DNA from: Ignavibacteria bacterium
GTDB lineage: Bacteria > Bacteroidota > Ignavibacteria > Tepidaquicellales > Tepidaquicellaceae
DNA length: 7,065 nt
Direction: 5' to 3'
Assembly (NCBI GenBank): GCA_018058125.1
Contig: JAGPCH010000071.1
Coordinates: forward strand, 1-7,065
The notes under the pieces were generated by a model. It did no database searches. It saw only the letters and a program-made list of their open reading frames with translations, and had not been told where the DNA came from. Position 1 is the stretch's first letter. Each line of letters opens with the position of its first letter. The position numbers were made by a program, and so were the translations under genes. Shown in pieces: positions 1 through 7,065 of the stretch.

Positions 1-3000
1 AAATTTTTAACTGATCCATTCAACAATAATCCAAATGCCAGATTATACAAAACAGGCGATCTCGGAAGATGGAAAGCTGACGGTAACATTGAGTATCTCG
101 GAAGGGCAGACGAACAGGTAAAGATCCGCGGATACAGAATAGAGCTTGGTGAAATAGAAAATGCGCTTCAGGAATGTGAACTTGTAAAACAGGCGGCAGT
201 GCTTGTCAAACAATCAGCAGAAGGAAGCAAGAGACTTGTCGGATATATTGTGCCGGAAGGTGAATATGATAAAGATGAAATTGTAAAATATCTGAACAAA
301 AGATTACCGGATCACATGGTACCTGCGATGTGGGTAAAGATGGATGCATTGCCTTTGACAAAGAACGGGAAAGTTGACAGACGCGCATTACCGGAAGTGG
401 ACGGAAGCGAACTGCTGAGCAAGGAATATGTCGCGCCGCGAAATGAGATGGAATCAGCGCTTGCAGAGATATGGAAAGGACTGTTGCATATAGACAAAGT
501 TGGCATTCATGATAATTTCTTTGAGCTGGGAGGTCACTCGTTATTAGCTATGCGTGTAATATCTTCAGTTAGAAATGATCTTGGAGAGGAGCTTGCTATA
601 AAGGATCTTTTTCTAAACCCGAACATAGCCGATCTTGGGGAACATATAGAAACTAAAAAAAAGAAATCTTTACTACCTGCAATTGAAGTACAGACAAGAC
701 CGGAACTCATTCCGCTTTCATTCAGTCAGGAAAGATTATGGTTTATAGACAGACTGGTCGGAAGTGTTCAGTATCATTTGCCGGCAATAATAAAGTTAAA
801 AGGTAAGCTGAATATAGAAGCATTGGAAAGTGCTTTACAGAGAATTATCAATCGTCATGAAGTCATCCGGACTGTAATTCAAGAGATTGATGGCAAAGGT
901 TATCAGAAGATCAAGGATAAAGATTCATGGAAGCTTCAGATTACTGATGATGCAAAATATAAAAATAGTGAAGATGAGTTAAGGACGTTTATAAATGACC
1001 TGGTCTTAGCTCCGTTCAATTTATCTGAGGATCATATGCTCAGATGTAATTTGATCAGATTGAAAGATGAAGAGTTTGTACTGGTTATGACAATGCACCA
1101 TATTGCTTCTGACGGTTGGTCTATTTCAATAATTGTAAACGAACTGCTGGAATTTTATAAAGCGTTTGAGGAAAGCAGGGAAGCGGATCTTAAACCATTG
1201 CAGATCCAGTTTGCTGATTACGCTATATGGCAGAAAAATTATTTACAGGCTGACGTTTTAACTGAAAAACTAGATTACTGGAAGAAGCAGCTTCAATCGG
1301 TTGAACCGCTGGAACTGCCTACAGATTTTACGAGACCGGCTGTACAGAGTATAAGAGGAGCAGTTTATGGATTCAGCATTGAAAAGGATTTGTCAGAAGC
1401 TATTAAGAAATTATCAAAAGATAATGGCGTTACTTTATTCATGACCTTGCTTGCAGCTTTAAATGTGATGCTTTACAGATACAGCAGACAGAATGATATA
1501 AGTGTCGGAACTCCAATCGCGGGACGTATGCAGGAAGAAACAGAAGACCTTATCGGGTTTTTTATAAATACTTTAACTTTGCGGAATGAAGTATCCGATG
1601 AAACGGCATTCACTGAATTATTAAATAATGTAAAAGCTACAACTCTCGAAGCATATGAACATCAGGATGTACCGTTTGAAAAAGTTGTTGAGACAGTTGT
1701 AAAGCAAAGAGATCAGAGCAGGAGTCCGTTGTTTCAGGTAATGTTTGTTTTTCAGAATACACCTGAGGTAAAACAATTACAATTAGGTGAAGTTGAGTTA
1801 AAAATTCAGGAATATGAATATACGACATCAATGTTTGATTTTACACTTAATATGTTTGAGACTTCAGAGGGTCTGCATGGCTCATTTCAGTATTGTACTG
1901 ATTTGTATAAAGAGGAAAGTATTAGCAGAATGGTCGGGCATTTCAAAGAATTGTTAGGATCTATTGTAAAAGCACCGGAAGAAACTGCAGGAATGCTTCC
2001 AATGCTGGGAGAGACTGAGAAAAATTTAATACTCTCGGATTTCAAAGGCATTGAAACAGATTATCCGAAAGATAAAACCATAGTTGATCTGTTTGAGGAA
2101 CAGGTATCAAAGACTCCGGATAATATTGCTTTGGTATTCAGAAACAGTTCGATGACATATAAAGAACTTAATGAACGTTCAAATAAATTAGCCGGATATC
2201 TGATAAGCAAAGGTCTGAAAAAAGAAGAATTTGTTCCGATATGTTTAGAGCGGGGATTCGATATGATAATCGGAATTTTCGGGATTCTTAAAGCTGGTGG
2301 AGTTTATGTTCCGGTAGATCCTGATTATCCTGAAGACAGGATATCGTATGTTATAGAAGACACCAAAGCTAATGTAGTAATCAGCAGTAGAGAATGTAGT
2401 TCCAGAATCCTTCCAAACAGTAAAATTGAAATTTTAAAACTTGATGAGGATAATTCCAGTCTGGAAAACCTATCAGATATGAATCCGGAAATCAAAGTTG
2501 AACCAAAGAATTTAGCATATGTGATCTATACTTCGGGTTCGACCGGAAAGCCAAAAGGTGTAATGGTCGAACATTATAATGTTGTAAGATTATTTATGAA
2601 CGATTCGCCGTTATTTGATTTTAGTGAGAAAGATGTATGGACAATGTTTCATTCATTCTGTTTTGATTTTTCTGTATGGGAAATGTATGGTGCATTATTT
2701 TTCGGAGGAAAATTAATATTGGTAACAAAGGAGCAGACTAAGGATGCATCTTTGTATTCAGATCTGATTATATCAGAAAATGTAACTGTAATGAATCAGA
2801 CACCTTCTGCATTTTATGTATTACAGGAAAGTATAATCAGCAAAGCAGAAAAAGTATCAGTCAGATATGTGATATTCGGCGGAGAAGCTCTCAATCCCTC
2901 TAAACTGCTTCCATGGAAACAGACATTTTCTGAATGCAGGCTGATCAATATGTATGGAATCACTGAAACGACAGTTCATGTAACTTTCCAGGAAATAGGT

Positions 3001-4725
3001 CCCGAACAATTAAAATCCGGAAGCAGCATTATTGGAAAACCTATACCAACTTTAAATTCATACATACTTGACAGTAATCATAACATCGTTCCGGTTGGAG
3101 TTCCGGGTGAAATAAATGTCAGCGGTGCAGGACTTGCCAGAGGATATTTAAATTCAGAAGAGTTAACTAAAAAGAAATTCATAAAAAATCCATTTTCAGA
3201 AAATGGAGTGGAAAGAATATACAGATCCGGTGATCTTGGAAAATGGCATCCTGACGGTCGAATGGAATATCTGGGTAGGATAGACGAACAGGTAAAGATC
3301 CGCGGATTCAGAATTGAGCTGGGTGAAATTGAAAATATACTTCAGGAAAGCGGTTTGGTAAAAAGTTCGGTAGTGCTTGCAAAGGAAGATAAACACAACA
3401 TTAAAAGGCTGATAGGTTATGTTGTTTGCAAAGATTCAGAAAAATTTGACAAACAGGATATAATTGCTTATTTGAAAAGTAAGTTACCTGAATATATGGT
3501 TCCGATGCTTTGGGTTGAACTGGAGACATTACCATTAACAGTCAACGGTAAAATTGACAGAAAGGCACTGCCTGATCCGGAAGTTGCTGAAATTGCAGGC
3601 AATGAATATGCAGCTCCGACAAATGAAATTGAAGCAGCGCTGATTGGAATCTGGCAGGAACTTCTGAATGTTAACAGGATAGGTATCAATGATAATTTTT
3701 TTGAACTGGGTGGACATTCGTTACTGGCTTTACAGTTATTTGGAAGTATAGAAAAATTATCAGGAAGAAAATTCCCTATATCCACTTTATTTAATTCGCC
3801 GACGATCAAAGAACTTGCAGAGATTATAAAAGATAAGGGATGGGTACAGCCATGGAAATCACTTGTTCCGATCAAGCCCGGTGGATCGAGACTTCCGCTT
3901 TACTGTGTACCTAATGCCGGCGGAACAGCTTTACAGTTTCAGGAATTATTGAAGTATGTTTCATCCGAGCAGCCTATATATGTACTTGAATCAATTGGGC
4001 TTGACGGAGTTGAAAAGCCCCATACCGATCTACGTGAAATGTCATCATTTTATATTAAGGAGATACAGACATTCCAGCCAAAGGGACCATATATGCTTTG
4101 CGGAAGATGTTTTGGCGGAAGAGTAGCATATGAAATGGCGCAGCAATTAATGGCGGCAGGGGAGGAAGTTGCTTTGCTCGCAATATTTGATACATGGCCG
4201 CCTTTTGTAGCTCCTCCTCCTCAGCATGTTCCGCAAAAAAGAGATGCGCAGCATTTTATTAAGCGTTCTTTTTATCACCTGAAGTCAGGAAAATTATTTA
4301 CAGTTGCTAAAAATTATACCGTAAATAAATTCATAAAAATACAAAGAAAAATAAAGGAAACTGTTGGTTATATAATGAGTGATTCCAAGCAGAGACGGTA
4401 TGAAGAAATTAAGCTGATACATTTCAAAGCACAGGATGAATATGTTGCAGATAAATATCCGGGTAAAATTACACTTATAGAGTGTGAAGCATTCAAAGAA
4501 GAAACAAGGGAAAAGTGGAAAGAGCTTGCCGGCGGAGGTCTTGAGTCATATACTATTCCCGGGACAGATCATAAGACCATTGTAACTGAACCTTATATCC
4601 GATATTTTGCGGAAAAACTGGATGAAGTTCTTAAAGAAACAGATGATGAAGTAAAAAGCAGAACAAATAAGAACGGATCTTTTCCATCTCTTTCAAAAAA
4701 GAAAGCTGACTTTGCAGATGTATAA
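1..4725 (+). CDS. Nonribosomal peptide synthetase, C-terminal fragment: (A)-T-C-A-T-TE, 5' end outside window
   Basis: This is the terminal part of a modular peptide synthetase. The frame is open from base 1, so the Met codon at 199 is internal and 1574 residues are visible. Domains in window residue numbers: the end of an A domain (A7 YKTGDL 16-21, A8 around 35-47, A10 lysine K124); a carrier domain with phosphopantetheine serine S180 (GGHS); a condensation domain of about 235-660 (C1 SFSQERLWF 240-248, catalytic HHIASDG 366-372, IGFFINT 518-524); a complete A domain of about 690-1190 (A3 YTSGSTGKPKG 843-853, A5 MYGITET 984-990, A7 YRSGDL 1074-1079, A10 K1184); a second carrier domain with S1240; and a thioesterase of about 1287-1545 with C1370, D1397 and H1524. 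The aligned specificity residues spell DFWNIGMVHK, the threonine code. No epimerase or methyltransferase domain lies between the modules, and the C domain looks like the LCL type. A charged tail of about 30 residues follows the thioesterase. The substrate of the first module cannot be read because its pocket lies upstream. Confidence 0.97.
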   Translation, partial: KFLTDPFNNNPNARLYKTGDLGRWKADGNIEYLGRADEQVKIRGYRIELGEIENALQECELVKQAAVLVKQSAEGSKRLVGYIVPEGEYDKDEIVKYLNKRLPDHMVPAMWVKMDALPLTKNGKVDRRALPEVDGSELLSKEYVAPRNEMESALAEIWKGLLHIDKVGIHDNFFELGGHSLLAMRVISSVRNDLGEELAIKDLFLNPNIADLGEHIETKKKKSLLPAIEVQTRPELIPLSFSQERLWFIDRLVGSVQYHLPAIIKLKGKLNIEALESALQRIINRHEVIRTVIQEIDGKGYQKIKDKDSWKLQITDDAKYKNSEDELRTFINDLVLAPFNLSEDHMLRCNLIRLKDEEFVLVMTMHHIASDGWSISIIVNELLEFYKAFEESREADLKPLQIQFADYAIWQKNYLQADVLTEKLDYWKKQLQSVEPLELPTDFTRPAVQSIRGAVYGFSIEKDLSEAIKKLSKDNGVTLFMTLLAALNVMLYRYSRQNDISVGTPIAGRMQEETEDLIGFFINTLTLRNEVSDETAFTELLNNVKATTLEAYEHQDVPFEKVVETVVKQRDQSRSPLFQVMFVFQNTPEVKQLQLGEVELKIQEYEYTTSMFDFTLNMFETSEGLHGSFQYCTDLYKEESISRMVGHFKELLGSIVKAPEETAGMLPMLGETEKNLILSDFKGIETDYPKDKTIVDLFEEQVSKTPDNIALVFRNSSMTYKELNERSNKLAGYLISKGLKKEEFVPICLERGFDMIIGIFGILKAGGVYVPVDPDYPEDRISYVIEDTKANVVISSRECSSRILPNSKIEILKLDEDNSSLENLSDMNPEIKVEPKNLAYVIYTSGSTGKPKGVMVEHYNVVRLFMNDSPLFDFSEKDVWTMFHSFCFDFSVWEMYGALFFGGKLILVTKEQTKDASLYSDLIISENVTVMNQTPSAFYVLQESIISKAEKVSVRYVIFGGEALNPSKLLPWKQTFSECRLINMYGITETTVHVTFQEIGPEQLKSGSSIIGKPIPTLNSYILDSNHNIVPVGVPGEINVSGAGLARGYLNSEELTKKKFIKNPFSENGVERIYRSGDLGKWHPDGRMEYLGRIDEQVKIRGFRIELGEIENILQESGLVKSSVVLAKEDKHNIKRLIGYVVCKDSEKFDKQDIIAYLKSKLPEYMVPMLWVELETLPLTVNGKIDRKALPDPEVAEIAGNEYAAPTNEIEAALIGIWQELLNVNRIGINDNFFELGGHSLLALQLFGSIEKLSGRKFPISTLFNSPTIKELAEIIKDKGWVQPWKSLVPIKPGGSRLPLYCVPNAGGTALQFQELLKYVSSEQPIYVLESIGLDGVEKPHTDLREMSSFYIKEIQTFQPKGPYMLCGRCFGGRVAYEMAQQLMAAGEEVALLAIFDTWPPFVAPPPQHVPQKRDAQHFIKRSFYHLKSGKLFTVAKNYTVNKFIKIQRKIKETVGYIMSDSKQRRYEEIKLIHFKAQDEYVADKYPGKITLIECEAFKEETREKWKELAGGGLESYTIPGTDHKTIVTEPYIRYFAEKLDEVLKETDDEVKSRTNKNGSFPSLSKKKADFADV

Positions 4726-4746
4726 ATTACATTTAGTTAAGTTAAA

Positions 4747-4771
4747 AAATTTCTGAACTATACGGAAATTT
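4747..4771 (+). other. AT-rich hairpin in the NRPS-transporter gap
   Basis: Bases 4747-4755 pair with 4763-4771 (AAATTTCTG against CGGAAATTT, one T-G wobble) around a 7-base loop, starting 22 bases after the NRPS stop codon. No T-run follows the stem on the plus strand, so it is not a classical intrinsic terminator. It could attenuate transcription or protect the NRPS mRNA 3' end, or it could be chance in such AT-rich sequence. The rest of the 116-base gap holds no gene. Confidence 0.25.
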
Positions 4772-4841
4772 GACAATTCAATATTTAGAGAAAAGACTTT
4801 ATAAAATTTTAAATTAAACATACGGAACAGTAAACCAAATA

Positions 4842-6572
4842 ATGAAAATTGATCTAAAAGGTTTTAAATCTGATTTTTCAAATATTTCAAAGACAATGAA
4901 ATTTGTTTTTGAAAGTGATAAGAAGTTAAGCTATGCGAGTCTTGTATTATTAGTAATAATGGGAGCTCTTCCCCTTATTGTTCTTTATCTTACAAAAATA
5001 TTAATTGACAGTATCACCAACTCCGGAGGATATGTTCAGAATGACGTATGGTATGTGATAGCTATATTCTGCGCTGTCATATTGTTTATGCAGATCGCAA
5101 TTTCCCTTAATTCCGTAGTATATCAGATACTCGGACACAGGGTTGTAAATTATGTGAATAATCTGCTGCATAATAAATCTCTCGAACTTGATCTGACATA
5201 TTATGATAATGCCGAATATCATGATACATTTCACAGAGCTCAGCAGGAAGCAACAACAAGACCTTTACAGATTGTCGGCAGTGTTTCCGAGCTTATAAAA
5301 AGCGTAATTTCCTTTGTCGGAGTTGCTGTCATACTTGCATCACTTTCAGTATACATACTTCTGATAATGATTCTTGCGGGAATACCTGCGCTGATAATAA
5401 AATTCAGAAGAACAAAATTATTCTTTGACTGGAAGATGAAAAACACCAGTCTGTACCGTAAGGTTAATTATTTCAGTACGCTGATGACAAGCCGGATCTA
5501 TGCAAAAGAAACCAGAATATTCAGGCTTGGTAAGCATATTCAGAATGTGCATGATGATACAAGAGAGACATTACTGAAGAGCGTTATAAAATTTTTAAAA
5601 ATTGAGACAAGCGGAAATATAATTGCAAGTTTGTTTGAAGTAACTGCTCTCTCACTTGCCATAATTTTTCTTACATATAAATACAATGCCGGAGAGGTGA
5701 CAATAGGAGGATTTGTTATGTTTCTTGGTGCTGTAAGAAGCGCCAATACTTATCTCTCAGGAATCATGACAAACCTGACAGGAATTTACAGTAATAAATT
5801 ATTCCTAAGTACACTTTTTGATTTCATAAAACTCGAACCGCAGATCAGGCAAATAGAAAATCCCGTACCTTTCCCAAAATTAAAAAAAGGGATTAAAGTT
5901 GAGAATATTACTTTTAGATATGAGAACGGATTAAAAACCGTTTTAAAAGATGTTTCATTTTCAGCGAAGCCCGGAGAGACTGTACTTATTACCGGGAAGA
6001 ACGGAGCTGGTAAAACAACTTTCATAAATCTTCTTTGCAGAATGTATGAATGTACTTCCGGCTCTATTACTTTTGATGACATTAACATTAAGGATCTGGA
6101 TATAAATTCATTTCACAAAAATATAGGTATCATATATCAGGATTACTGTAAGTATGATCTTACAATCAGAGAGAATATTACTTATGGTGCTATAGATAAG
6201 AATGTGGATGTGGAAAGAGTAGCCGATCTTTCCGGAGCAAGCCAGGTTGTTGCGGAATATCCTTTGAAATATGAAACAATTGTAGGTAAGCATTTTAAGG
6301 ATGGGGAAGAGCTTAGTATAGGACAATGGCAGAAAATTGCTCTGGCAAGAGCTTTTTACAGTGATGCGCAGATCATTATTCTTGATGAACCGACGAGTTC
6401 AATTGATCTTCTTACGGAAAATAATTTCTTCGAAGAATTGCATAAACATGTAAAAGACAAGATTGTCATTATAATTGGTCATAAAATTACTCATAAGATA
6501 AAGGCAGACAGTTATTATACTCTGCATAAAGGAGTTTTGAAAGAAGTCAGCGAACAATTTTTAAATGCATAA
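4842..6572 (+). CDS. ABC exporter half-transporter (membrane domain fused to ATPase), probably for the peptide product
   Basis: The protein has 576 residues, the usual size of a half-transporter that works as a homodimer in the inner membrane. The N-terminal half carries about six hydrophobic segments (about 32-52, 70-90, 152-170, 171-187, 257-279, 287-310), and an AKETRIF stretch at 221-227 lies in the cytoplasmic linker region. The ATPase half has A-loop Y360, Walker A GKNGAGKT 385-392, Q-loop Q433, signature LSIGQ 491-495, Walker B ending at D515 with catalytic E516, a D-loop SSID 519-522, and switch H547. All catalytic residues are present, so it should hydrolyse ATP; the signature has Ile at its third position instead of the usual Gly. 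There is no C39 peptidase domain, so it does not process a leader peptide, which fits an NRPS product rather than a ribosomal one. The gene follows the NRPS on the same strand after 116 bases. Export or self-protection is inferred from position; substrate and direction are not proven. The ATG at 4842 has no good Shine-Dalgarno sequence, and the TAA at 6570 ends the frame. Confidence 0.93.
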   Translation: MKIDLKGFKSDFSNISKTMKFVFESDKKLSYASLVLLVIMGALPLIVLYLTKILIDSITNSGGYVQNDVWYVIAIFCAVILFMQIAISLNSVVYQILGHRVVNYVNNLLHNKSLELDLTYYDNAEYHDTFHRAQQEATTRPLQIVGSVSELIKSVISFVGVAVILASLSVYILLIMILAGIPALIIKFRRTKLFFDWKMKNTSLYRKVNYFSTLMTSRIYAKETRIFRLGKHIQNVHDDTRETLLKSVIKFLKIETSGNIIASLFEVTALSLAIIFLTYKYNAGEVTIGGFVMFLGAVRSANTYLSGIMTNLTGIYSNKLFLSTLFDFIKLEPQIRQIENPVPFPKLKKGIKVENITFRYENGLKTVLKDVSFSAKPGETVLITGKNGAGKTTFINLLCRMYECTSGSITFDDINIKDLDINSFHKNIGIIYQDYCKYDLTIRENITYGAIDKNVDVERVADLSGASQVVAEYPLKYETIVGKHFKDGEELSIGQWQKIALARAFYSDAQIIILDEPTSSIDLLTENNFFEELHKHVKDKIVIIIGHKITHKIKADSYYTLHKGVLKEVSEQFLNA

Positions 6573-6633
6573 AATCATATTATAATTTAAAAAAGTAAAT
6601 AGGTTAATAGTTAAGAATTGATATTTAATTTCT

Positions 6634-6659
6634 ATAATCATAATTTACGGATTATTTTT
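6634..6659 (+). terminator. Possible weak intrinsic terminator after the transporter gene
   Basis: ATAATC at 6634-6639 can pair with GATTAT at 6650-6655, and the T-run 6655-6659 follows directly. An alternative 5-bp stem (6640-6644 with 6651-6655) uses the same T-run. The stems contain at most one GC pair, so stability is low. The site lies about 60 bases after the transporter stop codon and before the tRNA, where a terminator is expected. The rest of 6573-6702 is AT-rich and shows no gene. Confidence 0.3.
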
Positions 6660-6702
6660 CAGGATAATTTACTTTAAATAAAGAAGTAAAATGACCTTAA
6701 AA

Positions 6703-6785
6703 GCGGAAGTGGTGAAACTGGCAGACACGCCATCTTGAGGGGGTGGTGCTCACAAGGCTTGCGGGTTCAAGTCCCGCCTTCCGCA
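6703..6785 (+). tRNA. tRNA-Leu, anticodon GAG
   Basis: A full cloverleaf with a long variable arm can be drawn. The acceptor stem GCGGAAG (6703-6709) pairs perfectly with CTTCCGC (6778-6784). The D stem is GTG (6712-6714) with CAC (6726-6728). The anticodon stem CCATC (6730-6734) pairs with GGTGG (6742-6746) around the loop TTGAGGG, giving anticodon GAG at 6737-6739, which reads CUC and CUU. The variable arm 6747-6760 forms a short stem (GCT with GGC), as expected for a class II tRNA. The T stem GCGGG/CCCGC (6761-6765, 6773-6777) encloses TTCAAGT. The discriminator base is A6785, as leucyl-tRNA synthetase requires. CCA is not encoded (CAA follows), so it must be added by tRNA nucleotidyltransferase. 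Confidence 0.97.
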
Positions 6786-6808
6786 CAATACTTTTGTAAT
6801 TTAAATAC

Positions 6809-6840
6809 ATTGATTTTATTATAAATACGTGATATATTTG
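6809..6840 (+). promoter_or_regulatory. Bacteroidota-type promoter for rpsF
   Basis: TATATTTG at 6833-6840 matches the Bacteroidota -7 element TAnnTTTG exactly. ATTG at 6809-6812 stands 20 bases upstream, at the spacing expected for the -33 TTTG/TTG element. Transcription would start near 6846-6848, leaving a leader of about 27 bases before the TTG start at 6874. A sigma70-like pair (TTGTAA 6794-6799, 17 bases, TATTAT 6817-6822) overlaps it and is a competing reading. Either places an independent promoter between the tRNA and rpsF. Confidence 0.5.
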
Positions 6841-6873
6841 TAATCTTTCATTAAAAAAATAAACAACACTAAT

Positions 6874-7065
6874 TTGTCTAAAAAGCATTACGAATCATAT
6901 ATTATCATTGATGGTAATTTAGAAGAAGCAGCAATAGAAGAAGAAATTACGAAAAATGAAAATCTTCTTAAAAAGCATGAAGTAGAGATCATGAATATTG
7001 ACAGAATCGGAAGAAAAAAACTTGCATATCAGATCAAAAAAAGATCAAACGGTTATTATGTATGC
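6874..7065 (+). CDS. rpsF: 30S ribosomal protein bS6, N-terminal fragment, TTG start
   Basis: The first 64 residues of ribosomal protein bS6 are visible and the gene runs off the right edge. bS6 binds 16S rRNA together with bS18 in the platform of the small subunit. The recognisable signature is at residues 44-62 (RIGRKKLAYQIKKRSNGYY), corresponding to the family pattern GRR-LAY-I-K---G-Y, and the N-terminus HYESYIII fits the first beta strand. In-frame sequence goes back to the stop TAA at 6841-6843 without an ATG or GTG; TTG at 6874 gives the expected start (M)SKKHYE. No Shine-Dalgarno sequence precedes it; the leader is A-rich, as in Bacteroidota. In many bacteria ssb, rpsR and rplI follow rpsF, but that region is outside the window. 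This gene is core metabolism and unrelated to the peptide locus. Confidence 0.93.
   Translation, partial: MSKKHYESYIIIDGNLEEAAIEEEITKNENLLKKHEVEIMNIDRIGRKKLAYQIKKRSNGYYVC

Noticed and set aside
199..201. ATG as the start of the NRPS gene
   Set aside because: The frame is open back to base 1 and the upstream residues form A7 and A8 motifs of an A domain, so this Met is internal.
1950..2080. Possible epimerase or other tailoring domain between C and A
   Set aside because: The C-to-A linker is of ordinary length and no extra motifs are present; no epimerase HH motif is seen after either carrier domain.
3468..3875. 135-codon open frame on the minus strand
   Set aside because: It lies fully antisense to the A10, carrier and linker parts of the NRPS and shows no protein family features. 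The other minus-strand frames inside the two large genes were left out for the same reason.
4770..4805. TTGACA (4770-4775) with TATAAA (4800-4805) as a promoter for the transporter
   Set aside because: The spacer is 24 bases, far from the 17 needed, and no TAnnTTTG element lies at the right distance.
6618..6638. TTGATA and TATAAT as a promoter for the tRNA
   Set aside because: The boxes are only 9 bases apart, which no sigma70-type factor would accept; such words are frequent by chance in AT-rich DNA.
6859..6861. ATA or ATT codons upstream as alternative rpsF starts
   Set aside because: They are very rare starts and would add residues not expected in bS6; TTG at 6874 gives a normal N-terminus.
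6697..6888. Minus-strand open frame of 63 codons with a KAGLEPASL-like stretch
   Set aside because: The stretch is the reverse complement of the tRNA-Leu gene, a well-known cause of false protein predictions.

Overview
The window is AT-rich DNA with three genes on the plus strand, two of them cut by the window edges, plus one tRNA gene. From left to right: the 3' part of a large nonribosomal peptide synthetase (NRPS) gene (1-4725), a complete ABC exporter half-transporter gene (4842-6572), a tRNA-Leu(GAG) gene (6703-6785), and the 5' part of rpsF, encoding ribosomal protein bS6 (from 6874 past the right edge).

The host is probably a member of the Bacteroidota/Chlorobiota/Ignavibacteriota group. 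The two visible start codons lack Shine-Dalgarno sequences. A good match to the Bacteroidota-type promoter (TTG, about 20 bases, TAnnTTTG) lies before rpsF, and base composition is low in GC. This is inference; the exact lineage cannot be read from the window.

The NRPS fragment reads (A)-T-C-A-T-TE, so it holds the end of the penultimate module and the whole terminal module, followed by the release domain. Two points stand out. The eight terminal A-domain pocket residues that could be aligned from the core region, plus the invariant Asp and Lys, give DFWNIGMVHK, the classical threonine code. The thioesterase carries cysteine where the nucleophilic serine is usual (GRCFGG), with Asp and His in place. 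The peptide should therefore end in Thr (or a Thr-like residue) and leave the enzyme through a thioester-linked intermediate. The downstream ABC transporter, on the same strand after a 116-base gap, probably exports or gives immunity to the product.

The tRNA and rpsF are housekeeping genes, so the right boundary of the biosynthetic locus probably lies between 6572 and 6703. No mobile element, CRISPR array or clear attachment repeat is visible. I do not see a wholly unknown system; the most interesting element is the Thr plus Cys-thioesterase release module.
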